This document shows, in pieces, positions 28,486 through 37,654 of a stretch of DNA of 64,000 bases. Every line of letters begins with the position of its first letter. The first letter of the stretch is position 1. Origin of the DNA: Synechococcus sp. WH 5701 (GTDB taxonomy: Bacteria; Cyanobacteriota; Cyanobacteriia; PCC-6307; Cyanobiaceae); contig NZ_CH724160.1 in NCBI RefSeq assembly GCF_000153045.1, positions 825,499 to 889,498 on the forward strand, given 5' to 3'. Below the pieces are notes generated by a model. That model had not been told where the DNA came from and did not search any database. It saw only the letters and a list, made by a program, of their open reading frames with translations. The translations under genes were made by a program, and so were the position numbers.

Positions 28486-30158
28486 TGGGCGCCTGGCGCC
28501 AACGGTGGCGGGGCTTCGCCCGCTCGCTGCGCATCTGGTGGACCGTGCTGCGCCTGCTGGGGGGGCTCTGGTGGGACGGGAAGGACTGGACCTACCCCGG
28601 CGGCCCCACGGAGGAGCGGCGGGAGGCCAGGCAGCAACGGCGGGCCCGCTGGCTCACCCAGGAGCTGCTCGGACTGGGCTCTGCCTTCATCAAGCTGGGC
28701 CAGTTGCTCTCCGCCCGCCCCGACGTGCTGCCTGCGGGCTATGTCGAGGAGCTCTCGCATCTGCAGGATCAGGTGCCCTCCTTCCCCTTCTCGGTGGTGC
28801 AGGCCCTCCTCGAGGAGGAGCTGGGAGGGCGTTGCGCTGAGATCGTCGATCTCGAGGAGCGGCCCCTAGGCTCCGCCAGCCTCGCCCAGGTGCACCGGGC
28901 CAGCCTGCGCAGCGGTCGTCAGGTGGTGTTCAAGATCCAGCGGCCCGGGCTGGAGCGGTTGTTCCGCCTCGATCTGGAGGTGATGCAGCAGGTGGCGGCG
29001 GTGATGCAGCGCCATCCGCGCTGGGGCGAGGGCCGCGACTGGGTGTCGATCGCCCAGGAATGCCGCCGGGTGCTGCTGCGGGAGCTGGATTTCCGCCTGG
29101 AGGCCGAACATGCGGCCCGCTTCCGTCAGCAGTTCCTCGACGATGCCGGCATCCGCATCCCCTCGGTGATCTGGGAGCTCAGCACCCGCCGGGTGCTCTG
29201 CCTTGATTTTCTGCCCGGCATCAAGATCACCGATCGCACAGCTCTGGTGGCGGCGGGCATCGACCCGGCGGCGGTGGCAGAGAAAGGGGCCGCCAGTTAC
29301 CTGCAGCAGCTGGTGCGCTTCGGCTTCTTCCACGCCGATCCCCACCCCGGCAACCTGGCGGTGGCCGCCGATGGCGCCCTCATCTACTACGACTTCGGGA
29401 TGATGGGCCAGCTCTCGCCGCGGCTGCGCAGCCGGCTGGGGCGGATGGTGCGGGCCGCGGCGGCCCGCGATGCCTCCGGCCTGGTGGAGGAGCTGCAGGG
29501 GGCCGGGGTGATCGCCAGGGATGTGGATCCCGGGCCAGTGCGACGGCTGGTGCGGGTGATGCTCACCGAGGCGCTCACGCCGCCCTTCTCCACGAACGTG
29601 ATCGAGAAGCTCTCCGGCGACCTCTACGACCTGGTCTATGGCCAGCCATTTCGTCTTCCCGCCGAGCTGATCTTCGTGATGCGGGCCCTCTCCACCTTCG
29701 AGGGGGTGGGCCGCAGCCTCGACCCCGGCTTTAGCCTGATGGCGATTGCCCGCCCCTACCTCCTTCCACTGATGACCGCGAGCGGGAACGGCCCCAACGA
29801 TTTCCTCGGTGAACTCAGCCGTCAGGCGGCTGAAGTGGGCAGCCGTGCCCTAGGGCTGCCGCGCCGGCTGGAGGACAGCCTCGTACGCATCGAGCAGGGC
29901 GACCTGCAGGTGCAGATCCGCGCCGGTGAAACCGATCGGCTGCTGCGCCGCCTGGCTCTCGCTCAGCAGAGCACAAGCCAGGCGATCCTGCTGGGAGCCT
30001 TTGCTGTGGCTGCCGCGGTGTTGGGGTCCGGCAGTCAGCCGGCCCTGGCCGCGATCCCGCTGGTGGCCGGGCTGCCGGTGGGTTTGAGCTGGATCAAGCT
30101 CCAGGGGCGCCAGCGGCGGGATGCACGTCTGGAGAAGTTGCCGGGAACTGGGGGCTGA
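28485..30158 (+). CDS. ABC1/UbiB/AarF-family atypical kinase
   Basis: A 557-residue member of the UbiB/ABC1 family, associated with quinone or tocopherol-type lipid biosynthesis in bacteria and plastids. Family hallmarks are visible: KLGQ motif (FIKLGQLLSARPD), Ala-rich loop GSASLAQVHRA, catalytic-lysine strand VVFKIQRPG, ELDFRLEAEHA, HADPHPGN and YDFGMMG. Two hydrophobic helices close the C-terminus (QAILLGAFAVAAAVLGSG; ALAAIPLVAGLPVGL). As I recall, in related genomes such a kinase lies beside eno; here a fragment of the eno 3' end lies 0.5 kb downstream. Confidence 0.92.
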   Translation: MGAWRQRWRGFARSLRIWWTVLRLLGGLWWDGKDWTYPGGPTEERREARQQRRARWLTQELLGLGSAFIKLGQLLSARPDVLPAGYVEELSHLQDQVPSFPFSVVQALLEEELGGRCAEIVDLEERPLGSASLAQVHRASLRSGRQVVFKIQRPGLERLFRLDLEVMQQVAAVMQRHPRWGEGRDWVSIAQECRRVLLRELDFRLEAEHAARFRQQFLDDAGIRIPSVIWELSTRRVLCLDFLPGIKITDRTALVAAGIDPAAVAEKGAASYLQQLVRFGFFHADPHPGNLAVAADGALIYYDFGMMGQLSPRLRSRLGRMVRAAAARDASGLVEELQGAGVIARDVDPGPVRRLVRVMLTEALTPPFSTNVIEKLSGDLYDLVYGQPFRLPAELIFVMRALSTFEGVGRSLDPGFSLMAIARPYLLPLMTASGNGPNDFLGELSRQAAEVGSRALGLPRRLEDSLVRIEQGDLQVQIRAGETDRLLRRLALAQQSTSQAILLGAFAVAAAVLGSGSQPALAAIPLVAGLPVGLSWIKLQGRQRRDARLEKLPGTGG

Positions 30159-30186
30159 ACGATGCAGCAGGGTCCAGCTACTGGAC

Positions 30187-30666
30187 TCAGTTGCAGCCCT
30201 GAACAGAGATGCGGTAGCTGAAGCCGAGCGCTCCAGGCTGGCTGGAGGAGCCGATCCGGAAGTTCATCAGACTGGTGCGCTTGCCCGGCACAGAGGCGAA
30301 GGGGCCCCACGTCCGGCCGGTGCCCTGGGGGGGCGTCAGCGTTTCGTTGAACAACCGCAGGCTGCTGCCGTCGGTGAAGCGCATGAATCCCTGCACCGGA
30401 TAGCTGGCCTCGTCGGTGGAGGTGGCAGTGAAGAAGAAGCGGTAGCTGCTGAAGGGCTGGTCCACGATGAAATCGGTGTTCCAGTTGTTGCGACCCAGCA
30501 GGCGCCCCCGCCCGATCCGCTTGCTCACCACCGGCTCGGAGCCGCCGATGGGCATCAGGAAGGTGCAGTTGGCTGCGGGCTGGGCCAGCGCTGGCCCAGC
30601 TGTCATCACACCAATCGTCAGCATCGCCAAGGCCTGGGACAGACGCACTGGGGTGGAAGCGATCAT
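30187..30666 (-). CDS. Small secreted protein, hypothetical
   Basis: A 159-residue protein with a clear signal peptide (QALAMLTIGVMTAGPALAQ), a mature part rich in aromatic/beta-type sequence (SSYRFFFTATSTDE), and a single Cys near each end of the mature chain (ANCTF, VQGCN) that could pair. It is convergent with the ABC1 kinase (29 bp apart). The eno-derived repeat starts 34 bp upstream of its ATG. Family not recognised. Confidence 0.65.
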   Translation of the reverse strand: MIASTPVRLSQALAMLTIGVMTAGPALAQPAANCTFLMPIGGSEPVVSKRIGRGRLLGRNNWNTDFIVDQPFSSYRFFFTATSTDEASYPVQGFMRFTDGSSLRLFNETLTPPQGTGRTWGPFASVPGKRTSLMNFRIGSSSQPGALGFSYRISVQGCN

Positions 30667-30700
30667 GAAGTGCCCAAGGCTTGTGGCCGGATCGTAGATC

Positions 30701-30756
30701 CCCTGAGGTCCCCGTCCTTCGGCTCCGGCATAGAGCGCCTGGCTGCCCAGTTCGTC
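30701..30756 (-). repeat. Copy of the eno 3' end (left direct repeat of island)
   Basis: These 56 bp match 42051-42106 at 52 positions. Read on the minus strand they still encode [19 protein letters not shown], the C-terminus of enolase without its last two residues and stop. Both copies point the same way. The rest of the 277-bp gap (30667-30943) shows nothing I can name. Confidence 0.85.
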
Positions 30757-30943
30757 TCCCCAGGGAGTTGATCACAGGGCTGAAGCTGCATGAGACGGTC
30801 AGTTCCTGAAGGGCCACCAAGCCACCGAGGTGGAAGCAGCTGTCCGAGCCACTGAGAGGAGAGCCCCATCTCCACGGTCACCAACTGGCCGCCTCCTGAT
30901 TCCGGCTGAGGCCAAGCCTGGGGCCTGGCGCACCCCCTGGCGC

Positions 30944-32110
30944 TCAGAAGAAGAACTTCACACCGGCTTCAATCCCGTTCTGATCAATGTTGTAGGCATT
31001 TTCGGGGATCTGATCATTGCTTCCCCCCAGGTGCAGATAGCGCCACGACAGATTGAGCTGGGTGGAGTTGCCGATGGCATAGCCGAGGCCAGCCTGGGCA
31101 TTCCAGGAGTAGTCATTGGAGTTGTTCACGCCGAAGCCACCGAGGTCGGCGCGGGCGAAGAGCCTCAGGCGGGGGGAGAGAAACACCATGGCCTGGGTCC
31201 CGATCAGGGGCTGGGCCACGGTGCTCCCGAACGACTGCTGCCGCTGCAGATTCAATCCCTGCAACGTCCTCGACTTCTCCAGGCGCGGCCCCTTGAATGT
31301 CAGGGTTCCGCCAGACCCCTGGCTCTGCACGTCCAGGTCGTATTGCATGTCGACGAACCGCACCCCGGCATAGGGAATAATCGTGAAACTGCCGGCACGC
31401 GCCACGGCTGATTCGCGGTCTCCGAAGCGATAGCGCAGGGCCAGGTCATAGATCCCCTGGATATTTCCGATACTGGCGTCGATGCTGCGCTGGCCGTCAG
31501 GAGTGAAGGTGAGGCTGCGCTTGCCAAGAGGGCCTTCGATGGAGCGCGTCTTGATGTTCCTGAGTGTTCCCTCTTCCCCCTTGACGGAGACGTAGCTGAT
31601 GTCGGTGAGGAGTCCGACCCGGCCGTACTCGACGCTGCCCCGGAAGTAGGCCGCGGACGTCAGCGGTCTGAGCACCTGGCCGAGGTCCAGATCCAGGTCG
31701 GTTGTGAAGCCTCTGACGGTGGTGGTCCCGGAGGTGCGCAGCGGCGCGAAGCCGTAGAGCTCCAAGGTGGCGGCCCAGGGCGTCGGCGATGGCTGGGGTT
31801 CGCTGGCGCCGGGCTCCAGTGGGGTGGGCTCTGCTGAGGATGGTTCGGCAGCCCTGGCGGCAAAGGGTTCCAGGGCAATGGCCGAAGCCAGAAGGCCAGT
31901 CAGCAAACTCGCGCTGATTGGCAGGAGCCGAGCCCATGAACGGCGTACTGGAGCAAGATGAAGGAACCAGGCCACGTGATCGAGACAAGAAGTGAATCCA
32001 CCTACTCGGGCGCGCCAGCCGGCGGCATCGAACAAGGTAGATAAACTCTTCCACACCGTCTCAATTCCTGCCTCTCCCCAGTTGGAGATTGACCTGCGCC
32101 AATGCGGCAT
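30944..32110 (-). CDS. Outer-membrane beta-barrel (porin-like) protein
   Basis: Up to 388 residues. A hydrophobic export segment (ISASLLTGLLASAIALEPFAARA) is followed by a Pro-rich linker and many short alternating strands (YFRGSVEYGRVGLLTDIS, LFARADLGGFG). It ends with three phenylalanines, the C-terminal signature of BAM-inserted barrels. The start is uncertain: ATG 32110 gives a long pre-signal region, and GTG 31975 would place the signal peptide at the N-terminus. It lies 15 bp downstream of the AraC regulator on the same strand and may be its target. A role in uptake of sulfated substrates is conjecture. Confidence 0.72.
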   Translation of the reverse strand: MPHWRRSISNWGEAGIETVWKSLSTLFDAAGWRARVGGFTSCLDHVAWFLHLAPVRRSWARLLPISASLLTGLLASAIALEPFAARAAEPSSAEPTPLEPGASEPQPSPTPWAATLELYGFAPLRTSGTTTVRGFTTDLDLDLGQVLRPLTSAAYFRGSVEYGRVGLLTDISYVSVKGEEGTLRNIKTRSIEGPLGKRSLTFTPDGQRSIDASIGNIQGIYDLALRYRFGDRESAVARAGSFTIIPYAGVRFVDMQYDLDVQSQGSGGTLTFKGPRLEKSRTLQGLNLQRQQSFGSTVAQPLIGTQAMVFLSPRLRLFARADLGGFGVNNSNDYSWNAQAGLGYAIGNSTQLNLSWRYLHLGGSNDQIPENAYNIDQNGIEAGVKFFF

Positions 32111-32125
32111 TCTTGAGTACTCTGC

Positions 32126-33169
32126 TCAGTCCGGAGAACGCCCCAGGCGCAACACACCCGAGGGCAGCAGGCCGTAGCGACGCCGAAACCCCATGGCGAA
32201 GCCGGAGAGATCAGCGAAGCCGTGGCGGCGGGCGATCGACGCCACCGTGTCATCCGCTTCAGGATGGAGCAGGGCCTGACGGGCCGCTTCGAGGCGCTGA
32301 GCCTTGAGCCATTGCATCGGGCTGCAGCCGAACCTTTCCTGGAACAGGATCTGAAGACTCCGGCGGGAGTAGGCGCTGCGCAGTTCCATCTGGGTGAGGG
32401 TGATCGGGGTGTGCAGGTGGGCCTTCATCCACTCCAGCAAGTCGGTGAACGCCTGCTCCCGCGGCTGGGGAACTGGGTGGGGACTGCTAGAGGGTTGAGC
32501 CCTCAGCAGCTCCGGAAACAGCAGCAAGGCCAGGAGCCGAAGCAGGAGATCCTCGATCCCAAGAGCGGCGAAGCCCCCGGCGGCCTCCAGATCAGGCGCA
32601 TCCAGTGTCGTCAGGGTCCGCCGCAGGGTGGTCAGCAGATCCTGCTCCAAGGTGCTGCGGGGATGCACCAGCCTGGGTTGGCGGAGCCGGCGCAGGAAGG
32701 GTCTCGGTCCATGGGCGCCTCCAGCGATCGCGGCGGCACTGAGGGCCAGCTGCGCCGGATCCAGGTGGATCAGCACTTCCTGGAGGAACCCGGTCTGGGC
32801 CTCGAAGGCCGCGCCGGGGAGATACAGCAAACCCTGTTGCGGCCAGAGATCGAAGCGTTGCTGCTGGAGGGTCACCTGGGCCGATCCGGCATAGGCGAGA
32901 GCGACCATGGCGCAGCCGGTATCTTCAGCCTCCAGCACCAACGGGGAATGCACGCTGCTGGACAGGCTGAGGCCTCCGAGGCGAAGAACGGCATTGCGGT
33001 GGAAGAAACCCTGGCGTTCGCCCATCCGCACCAGGCCCCGCAGGGGGGTGGCGGCATGGATCCTCTCCGCCAGGGCTGTTGCATCGGTCAGCACCAAGGC
33101 ACGATCGTTGAGGACCACCAGGGGGAGGTGGTCAGAAACTGCGCTGCCGCCCTGATTATGCGTTTCCAT
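32126..33169 (-). CDS. AraC-family transcriptional regulator
   Basis: A 347-residue regulator. The N-terminal ~230 residues form a ligand/cupin-like domain; the C-terminal ~100 residues carry the double helix-turn-helix (ITLTQMELRSAYSRRSLQIL, and FADLSGFAMGFRRRYG). ATG 33169 (METHNQGG) is chosen with AGGA upstream; an in-frame ATG at 33271 would add 34 residues. It is divergent from the FGE-sulfatase pair and upstream of the barrel protein, which makes both likely targets (inference). Confidence 0.88.
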   Translation of the reverse strand: METHNQGGSAVSDHLPLVVLNDRALVLTDATALAERIHAATPLRGLVRMGERQGFFHRNAVLRLGGLSLSSSVHSPLVLEAEDTGCAMVALAYAGSAQVTLQQQRFDLWPQQGLLYLPGAAFEAQTGFLQEVLIHLDPAQLALSAAAIAGGAHGPRPFLRRLRQPRLVHPRSTLEQDLLTTLRRTLTTLDAPDLEAAGGFAALGIEDLLLRLLALLLFPELLRAQPSSSPHPVPQPREQAFTDLLEWMKAHLHTPITLTQMELRSAYSRRSLQILFQERFGCSPMQWLKAQRLEAARQALLHPEADDTVASIARRHGFADLSGFAMGFRRRYGLLPSGVLRLGRSPD

Positions 33170-33291
33170 CGCACCAATCCTGCCCGTTAGTTCATTCTCA
33201 GACAACAAATCCGCCGAAACCAGTTTGAGAAGACCCTGGAGAAAGGTTCGGCCGCCGTACACTCCCCTCACCCAGACCTGTCGTGCGGGGA
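33170..33291. promoter_or_regulatory. Divergent AraC/FGE intergenic control region
   Basis: 122 bp between the divergent starts. A TACACT hexamer at 33258-33263 could be a -10 element for the FGE gene; no good -35 is seen, as expected for an activator-dependent promoter. The region is visibly more AT-rich than its flanks around 33180-33230. Operator half-sites were not identified. Confidence 0.3.
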
Positions 33292-34284
33292 ATGCCTCGA
33301 CCTGAACTGATCTGGATCGCCCTGGTCGTGGTCACGCTGCTGCTGGTTCAGCCGGGCCCATCCCTGGCGACGTCCCAGGAGTGTCCGGCGGACATGGTGG
33401 CGATCCCCGCCGGCCGCTTCCGGATCGGCGCCGCCGGGCGCTTGCCGGAGGAAGCGGAGGCCACGGTGCGCTTGCGGCCCTTCTGCCTGGGGCGCACGGA
33501 GGTGACCAACCGGGAGTTCGCCTCGTTCGTGGAGGCCACGGGCTACACGACCCAGGCGGAGCAGCCTCTCAGCACCGAGCAGTTCCCAGGCCTCTCCGCC
33601 GCCGAGCGTCGCCCGGGTTCGGTCGTGTTCCGCCCCCCCTCCCCAGGGGAGCCGGTGCAGGAGCTGAGCTGGTGGCACTGGATGCCCGGAGCCGACTGGC
33701 GCCATCCGGAAGGGCCCGGCAGCGCCATCGACGAGCGGCTGGATCACCCGGTGGTCCAGGTGTCAGTGGCGGATGTCCAGGCCTACGCCGCCTGGGCCGG
33801 GGCGGCCTTGCCCAGCGAGGCCCAGTGGGAGTTCGCCGCCCGTGGCGGCCTCAAGGATCAGGTCTTCAGCTGGGGCGACACCTGGAAGCCCGGCCTGGCC
33901 AACACCTGGCAGGGGACGTTCCCCGTGAACAACACGGCCGAGGACGGCTACCCGGGCACCGCCCCGGTGGGCCACTTCCCCGCCAACGGCTACGGCCTCT
34001 TCGACATGACGGGCAACGTCTGGGAGTGGACATCCGACTGGTATCAGAGCGGCCATGACCCGATCGACGGCCAGCAGGATCCACACCTGGAGGATCCCGC
34101 CGCCAGCAGCGATCCCCGCGAGCCGGGGGTGGCCAAGCACGTGATCAAGGGCGGCTCCTTCCTGTGCGCCCCCAACTACTGCAGCCGCTACCGGCCCGCC
34201 GCCCGGGAAGCGGAGAGCCCGGACACGGGCACCTCCCACATCGGCTTCCGCCTCGCTTCCCCGCTCCTCAACGCCTCCCTCTGA
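33292..34284 (+). CDS. Formylglycine-generating enzyme (sulfatase-modifying factor)
   Basis: A 330-residue FGE-sulfatase-domain protein with an N-terminal signal or anchor helix (LIWIALVVVTLLLVQPG). It has the fold motifs MVAIPAGRFRIG, VTNREFASFVEATGY, LPSEAQWEFAARGG and GNVWEWTSDWY. The two catalytic cysteines that bind copper are present at five-residue spacing (Cys292, Cys297 in SFLCAPNYCSRYR), so it is likely a true FGE and not an EgtB-like relative. It oxidises the sulfatase Cys to formylglycine; its substrate is encoded 3 bp downstream. Start ATG 33292; GTG 33283 is an alternative. Confidence 0.9.
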   Translation: MPRPELIWIALVVVTLLLVQPGPSLATSQECPADMVAIPAGRFRIGAAGRLPEEAEATVRLRPFCLGRTEVTNREFASFVEATGYTTQAEQPLSTEQFPGLSAAERRPGSVVFRPPSPGEPVQELSWWHWMPGADWRHPEGPGSAIDERLDHPVVQVSVADVQAYAAWAGAALPSEAQWEFAARGGLKDQVFSWGDTWKPGLANTWQGTFPVNNTAEDGYPGTAPVGHFPANGYGLFDMTGNVWEWTSDWYQSGHDPIDGQQDPHLEDPAASSDPREPGVAKHVIKGGSFLCAPNYCSRYRPAAREAESPDTGTSHIGFRLASPLLNASL

Positions 34285-34287
34285 CCC

Positions 34288-36927
34288 ATGGCTGACGCCC
34301 CTCTGCACCGCCTGCGCATCGCCCTGGGCCCCCTTCGCTTCGGCTGGGGGCGCCGGGTGGCGGCCTTCTCGGCGGTCCTGCTGCTGGTGGGGTGGCAGCT
34401 GGGCTGGTCGCCCGCCGCCGCCCAGCGGATGGTGAGCGGGGTGCTGGGCAGTCCGGCCGCGAAGGCCACGATCGCCGGGAACCAGCTGCCGGCTCCCCCT
34501 CTGCCCTTCGGGGGTGTGATCAAGGAGAACGCCCTCGACTCCAAGCCCTGGTGGCCGCCCACCGTGGTGCCCCCGAAGGACGCACCGAACGTGCTGCTGA
34601 TCATGACCGACGACGCCGGGTTCGCCGTCAACAGCGTGTTCGGTGGCGTGATTCCCACTCCGGCGATGGAGCGGATCGCCAGCCAGGGGCTCCGCTACAA
34701 CCGCGTCATGTCCACGGCCCTGTGTTCGCCCACACGGGCGGCCCTGATCACCGGACGCAACCATCACTCTGTGGGCTTCGGGGTGATCGCCGAGCAGGCC
34801 ACCGGCTTCCCTGGCTACGACAGCATCATCGGCGTCGAGAACGCCACCATCGGCCGGATCCTGCGCGACAACGGCTACGCCACCAGCTGGTTCGGCAAGG
34901 ACCACAACACCCCCACCTACCAGGCCAGCCAGGCCGGGCCGTTCACCCAGTGGCCCACCGGCATGGGCTTCGATTACTTCTACGGATTCGTGGGTGGGGA
35001 CGCCAACCAGTGGGGCCCGAACCTGTTCCGCAACACCACCCAGATCTACCCCTGGAAGGGCCAGGAAGGCAGCCTGAAGCTGGATCGCTCCGATCCGGCG
35101 GCGAAAGTGTGGCCCGTCACGGGTGAAGAGCCTTCCTGGAACCTGATCACCGCGATGGCCGACGACGCCATCGACTGGATGACCCGCATCCACCAGACCA
35201 ACCCGGACCAGCCGGTCTTCCTGCACTACGTGCCGGGCTCCTCCCACGCCCCGCACCACCCCACCAAGGAATGGGTCGACAAGGTTCATGAGCTGCACCT
35301 GTTCGACGACGGCTACGAAAAGCTGCGCGAGCGGATCTTCGAGAACCAGAAGAAACTCGGGGTGATTCCGGCCGATGAGGAGCTCACCCCCTGGCCGGCC
35401 GACATCCTCACCCCCTGGGATCAGCTCAGTGAGGAGGCCAAAAAGCTCTACATCCGCCAGGTGGAAGTGTTCGCGGCCTTCGTGGCCTACAACGACCATG
35501 AGATCGGCCGGGTGATCCAGGCCTTCGACGATCTGGGCAAGCTGGACAACACGTTGATCGTCTACATCAACGGCGACAACGGCACCAGCGCCGAGGGAGG
35601 CCCGGAGGGCACCTTCAGCGAGGTGGCCTTCTTCAACGACGTGCGTCCGCCGGTGGATGTGCAGATGAAGTACTACGACGCCTGGGGCACGGAATTCGCC
35701 TACAACCACATGTCGGCGGGGTGGTCGTGGGCGTTCGACACCCCCTTCGACTGGTTCAAGCAGAACGCCTCCCGGCTGGGGGGCGTGAACCAGAACATGG
35801 TGATCTCCTGGCCCAAGCGGATCAAGGACAAGGGCGGCTTGCGCGATCAGTTTCTCCACGTGATCGATGTGCTGCCCACGATCCTGGAGGCCAGCGGGAT
35901 CCCGGCTCCCCAGACGGTGGACGGCATCCAGCAGAAACCGATCGAAGGCACCAGCTTCCTTTACACCTTTGATCAGGCCAACGCCAAAGCCCCTTCGCGG
36001 CACACGACGCAGTACTTCGAGATGATGGGCCAGTGGGCTCTATATCACGATGGCTGGCTGTTGAGCACCAAGGTGGACCGGGCCCCCTGGGACGCCTTCG
36101 GGCCGGCGAATCCTGATCCGCTCAACAACCAGGTGTTCCAGCTCTACGACCTCTCCAAGAACTTCAACCAGTCGGAAGACATCGCCGCGCAGCATCCGGA
36201 CAAGGTGGCGGAGCTGCGCAGGATGTTCGTGGAAGAGGCCAAGAAGCATCAGGTGTTCCCGCTCAACGCCTCGGTGGCCGCCAGGGTGGCCGCCGCGCGG
36301 CCCAGCCTCACTTCCGGGCTCGACGAGCTGGTGTACACCCGGCCGATGACCGGCGTGCCCCAGGGCGATGCGCCCTACCTGCTCAACGCCTCCTACACCC
36401 TCACCGCCGACATCACGGTTCCCCAGCAGGGTGCCGAGGGCATGATCGCCACCTCCGGCGGCCGCTTCGCCGGCTGGGGTTTCTACCTGCTCAAAGGGAA
36501 GCCGGTGTTCAACTGGAACCTGCTGAATCTGGACTGGGTGAAGTGGGAAGGCCCCGAGGCCCTCTCACCGGGCCGCCACAGGGTGGAGTTCGACTTCAAG
36601 TACGACGGCCTGGGGCTCGGCACCATCAAGTTCAACAGTTTTGCCGGTGTGGGCAAGGGCGGTACCGGAACCCTGAAGGTGGACGGCCAGGTGGTGGCCA
36701 CCAAACGCATGGAGAAGACCATCCCGATCATCCTGCAGTGGGATGAGAGCTTCGACATCGGCTCCGACACCATCACCGGCATCGACGACAGCGATTATCT
36801 GCCTCCCTTCCCCCTCACCGCCAAACTCAACAAACTGACCATCAAGATCAATCGTCCGCAACTCTCTCCTCAAGACATCAAGAAGCTGGAAGCGGGCATG
36901 AAGACAGCTGCTCTCGGGATCCAATGA
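34288..36927 (+). CDS. Arylsulfatase-family sulfatase
   Basis: An 879-residue alkaline-phosphatase-superfamily sulfatase that hydrolyses sulfate esters. An N-terminal hydrophobic segment (VAAFSAVLLLVGWQLGW) indicates export. Metal-site DDAGF is near residue 110 and the sulfatase signature CSPTR has Cys146, to be converted to formylglycine. Downstream blocks include GKDHNTPTY and YINGDNGTSAEGG. The last ~170 residues form an extra beta-rich domain (from about TADITVPQQGAEG). Length is long for the family but matches large bacterial arylsulfatases. It is immediately preceded by its modifying enzyme. Confidence 0.93.
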   Translation: MADAPLHRLRIALGPLRFGWGRRVAAFSAVLLLVGWQLGWSPAAAQRMVSGVLGSPAAKATIAGNQLPAPPLPFGGVIKENALDSKPWWPPTVVPPKDAPNVLLIMTDDAGFAVNSVFGGVIPTPAMERIASQGLRYNRVMSTALCSPTRAALITGRNHHSVGFGVIAEQATGFPGYDSIIGVENATIGRILRDNGYATSWFGKDHNTPTYQASQAGPFTQWPTGMGFDYFYGFVGGDANQWGPNLFRNTTQIYPWKGQEGSLKLDRSDPAAKVWPVTGEEPSWNLITAMADDAIDWMTRIHQTNPDQPVFLHYVPGSSHAPHHPTKEWVDKVHELHLFDDGYEKLRERIFENQKKLGVIPADEELTPWPADILTPWDQLSEEAKKLYIRQVEVFAAFVAYNDHEIGRVIQAFDDLGKLDNTLIVYINGDNGTSAEGGPEGTFSEVAFFNDVRPPVDVQMKYYDAWGTEFAYNHMSAGWSWAFDTPFDWFKQNASRLGGVNQNMVISWPKRIKDKGGLRDQFLHVIDVLPTILEASGIPAPQTVDGIQQKPIEGTSFLYTFDQANAKAPSRHTTQYFEMMGQWALYHDGWLLSTKVDRAPWDAFGPANPDPLNNQVFQLYDLSKNFNQSEDIAAQHPDKVAELRRMFVEEAKKHQVFPLNASVAARVAAARPSLTSGLDELVYTRPMTGVPQGDAPYLLNASYTLTADITVPQQGAEGMIATSGGRFAGWGFYLLKGKPVFNWNLLNLDWVKWEGPEALSPGRHRVEFDFKYDGLGLGTIKFNSFAGVGKGGTGTLKVDGQVVATKRMEKTIPIILQWDESFDIGSDTITGIDDSDYLPPFPLTAKLNKLTIKINRPQLSPQDIKKLEAGMKTAALGIQ

Positions 36928-36979
36928 CCCTGCATACGTTAATCTCTTGCCAGACTGACTGAAAGTCCCAGACGATCTG

Positions 36980-37645
36980 ATGCCGCCACCGATCATTCCC
37001 CACCACTTCATGGTTCAGTTCGTCACCTCCATGGTGGCGTTGCTGAATCCCCTGGGCGATTTCGCCCTGTTCCTGGCCCTCACCCAGGGACGCAGCCGCG
37101 CCGAGCAGAAGAGCATCGGCAATCAGGCGGCTGTGGCGATCGGCGTGATCATGCTCACCTCCCTCTGGTTGGGCAGAGCCATTCTGGGCGGCATCGGTAT
37201 CAGCATCGGCGCGTTCTCGATTGCGGGAGGCATTGTGCTGTTCGGCATCGGCCTTGGCATGTTGAACAGCAAATCCGGTGACTCCTCAAAGACAGAATCC
37301 AATCAGGACAACATCGATGCGGGTCGGATGAAAACCTCACCGGCGGTGGTTCCCCTGGCGATCCCGATCTCTGCCGGGCCTGGTGTGATCACGGCCCTGC
37401 TTGTGGCCTCCCACAGCAATGAGGCAGGGATTCCCGGCCTGCTGGCCCTGTCGGTCGCCAGTGTGGTGATGGCGGGGATGATGGCCGTGGTGTTCTGGTA
37501 TGCCCCGGCCCTCGGCAGGCTGATGGGCCCCTCGGGTATGCAGATCACCACCCAAATCATGGGACTGATCGTTACGGCGATCGCCTCCCAGATGGTGCTG
37601 AATGGCTTGAAGAGCGCTGCTCCAATGTTCATCCCCCCGTCATAG
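36980..37645 (+). CDS. marC: MarC-family integral membrane protein
   Basis: A 221-residue protein with about six membrane helices and the MarC hallmarks: VALLNPLGDFALFLALT near the N-terminus and AVVPLAIPISAGPGVITALL in the middle. The family's transport role is unproven. The first ~55 codons are repeated, with decay, at 39517-39710, on the other side of the following hydrolase gene. Stop and hydrolase start are 9 bp apart, suggesting one transcript. Confidence 0.9.
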   Translation: MPPPIIPHHFMVQFVTSMVALLNPLGDFALFLALTQGRSRAEQKSIGNQAAVAIGVIMLTSLWLGRAILGGIGISIGAFSIAGGIVLFGIGLGMLNSKSGDSSKTESNQDNIDAGRMKTSPAVVPLAIPISAGPGVITALLVASHSNEAGIPGLLALSVASVVMAGMMAVVFWYAPALGRLMGPSGMQITTQIMGLIVTAIASQMVLNGLKSAAPMFIPPS

Positions 37646-37654
37646 GTGCAGCTC

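Noticed and set aside
30172..30186. GTCCAG-CTA-CTGGAC hairpin between the ABC1 kinase and the secreted protein
   Set aside because: Six base pairs with a 3-nt loop and no T-tract on either strand; not convincing as a terminator.
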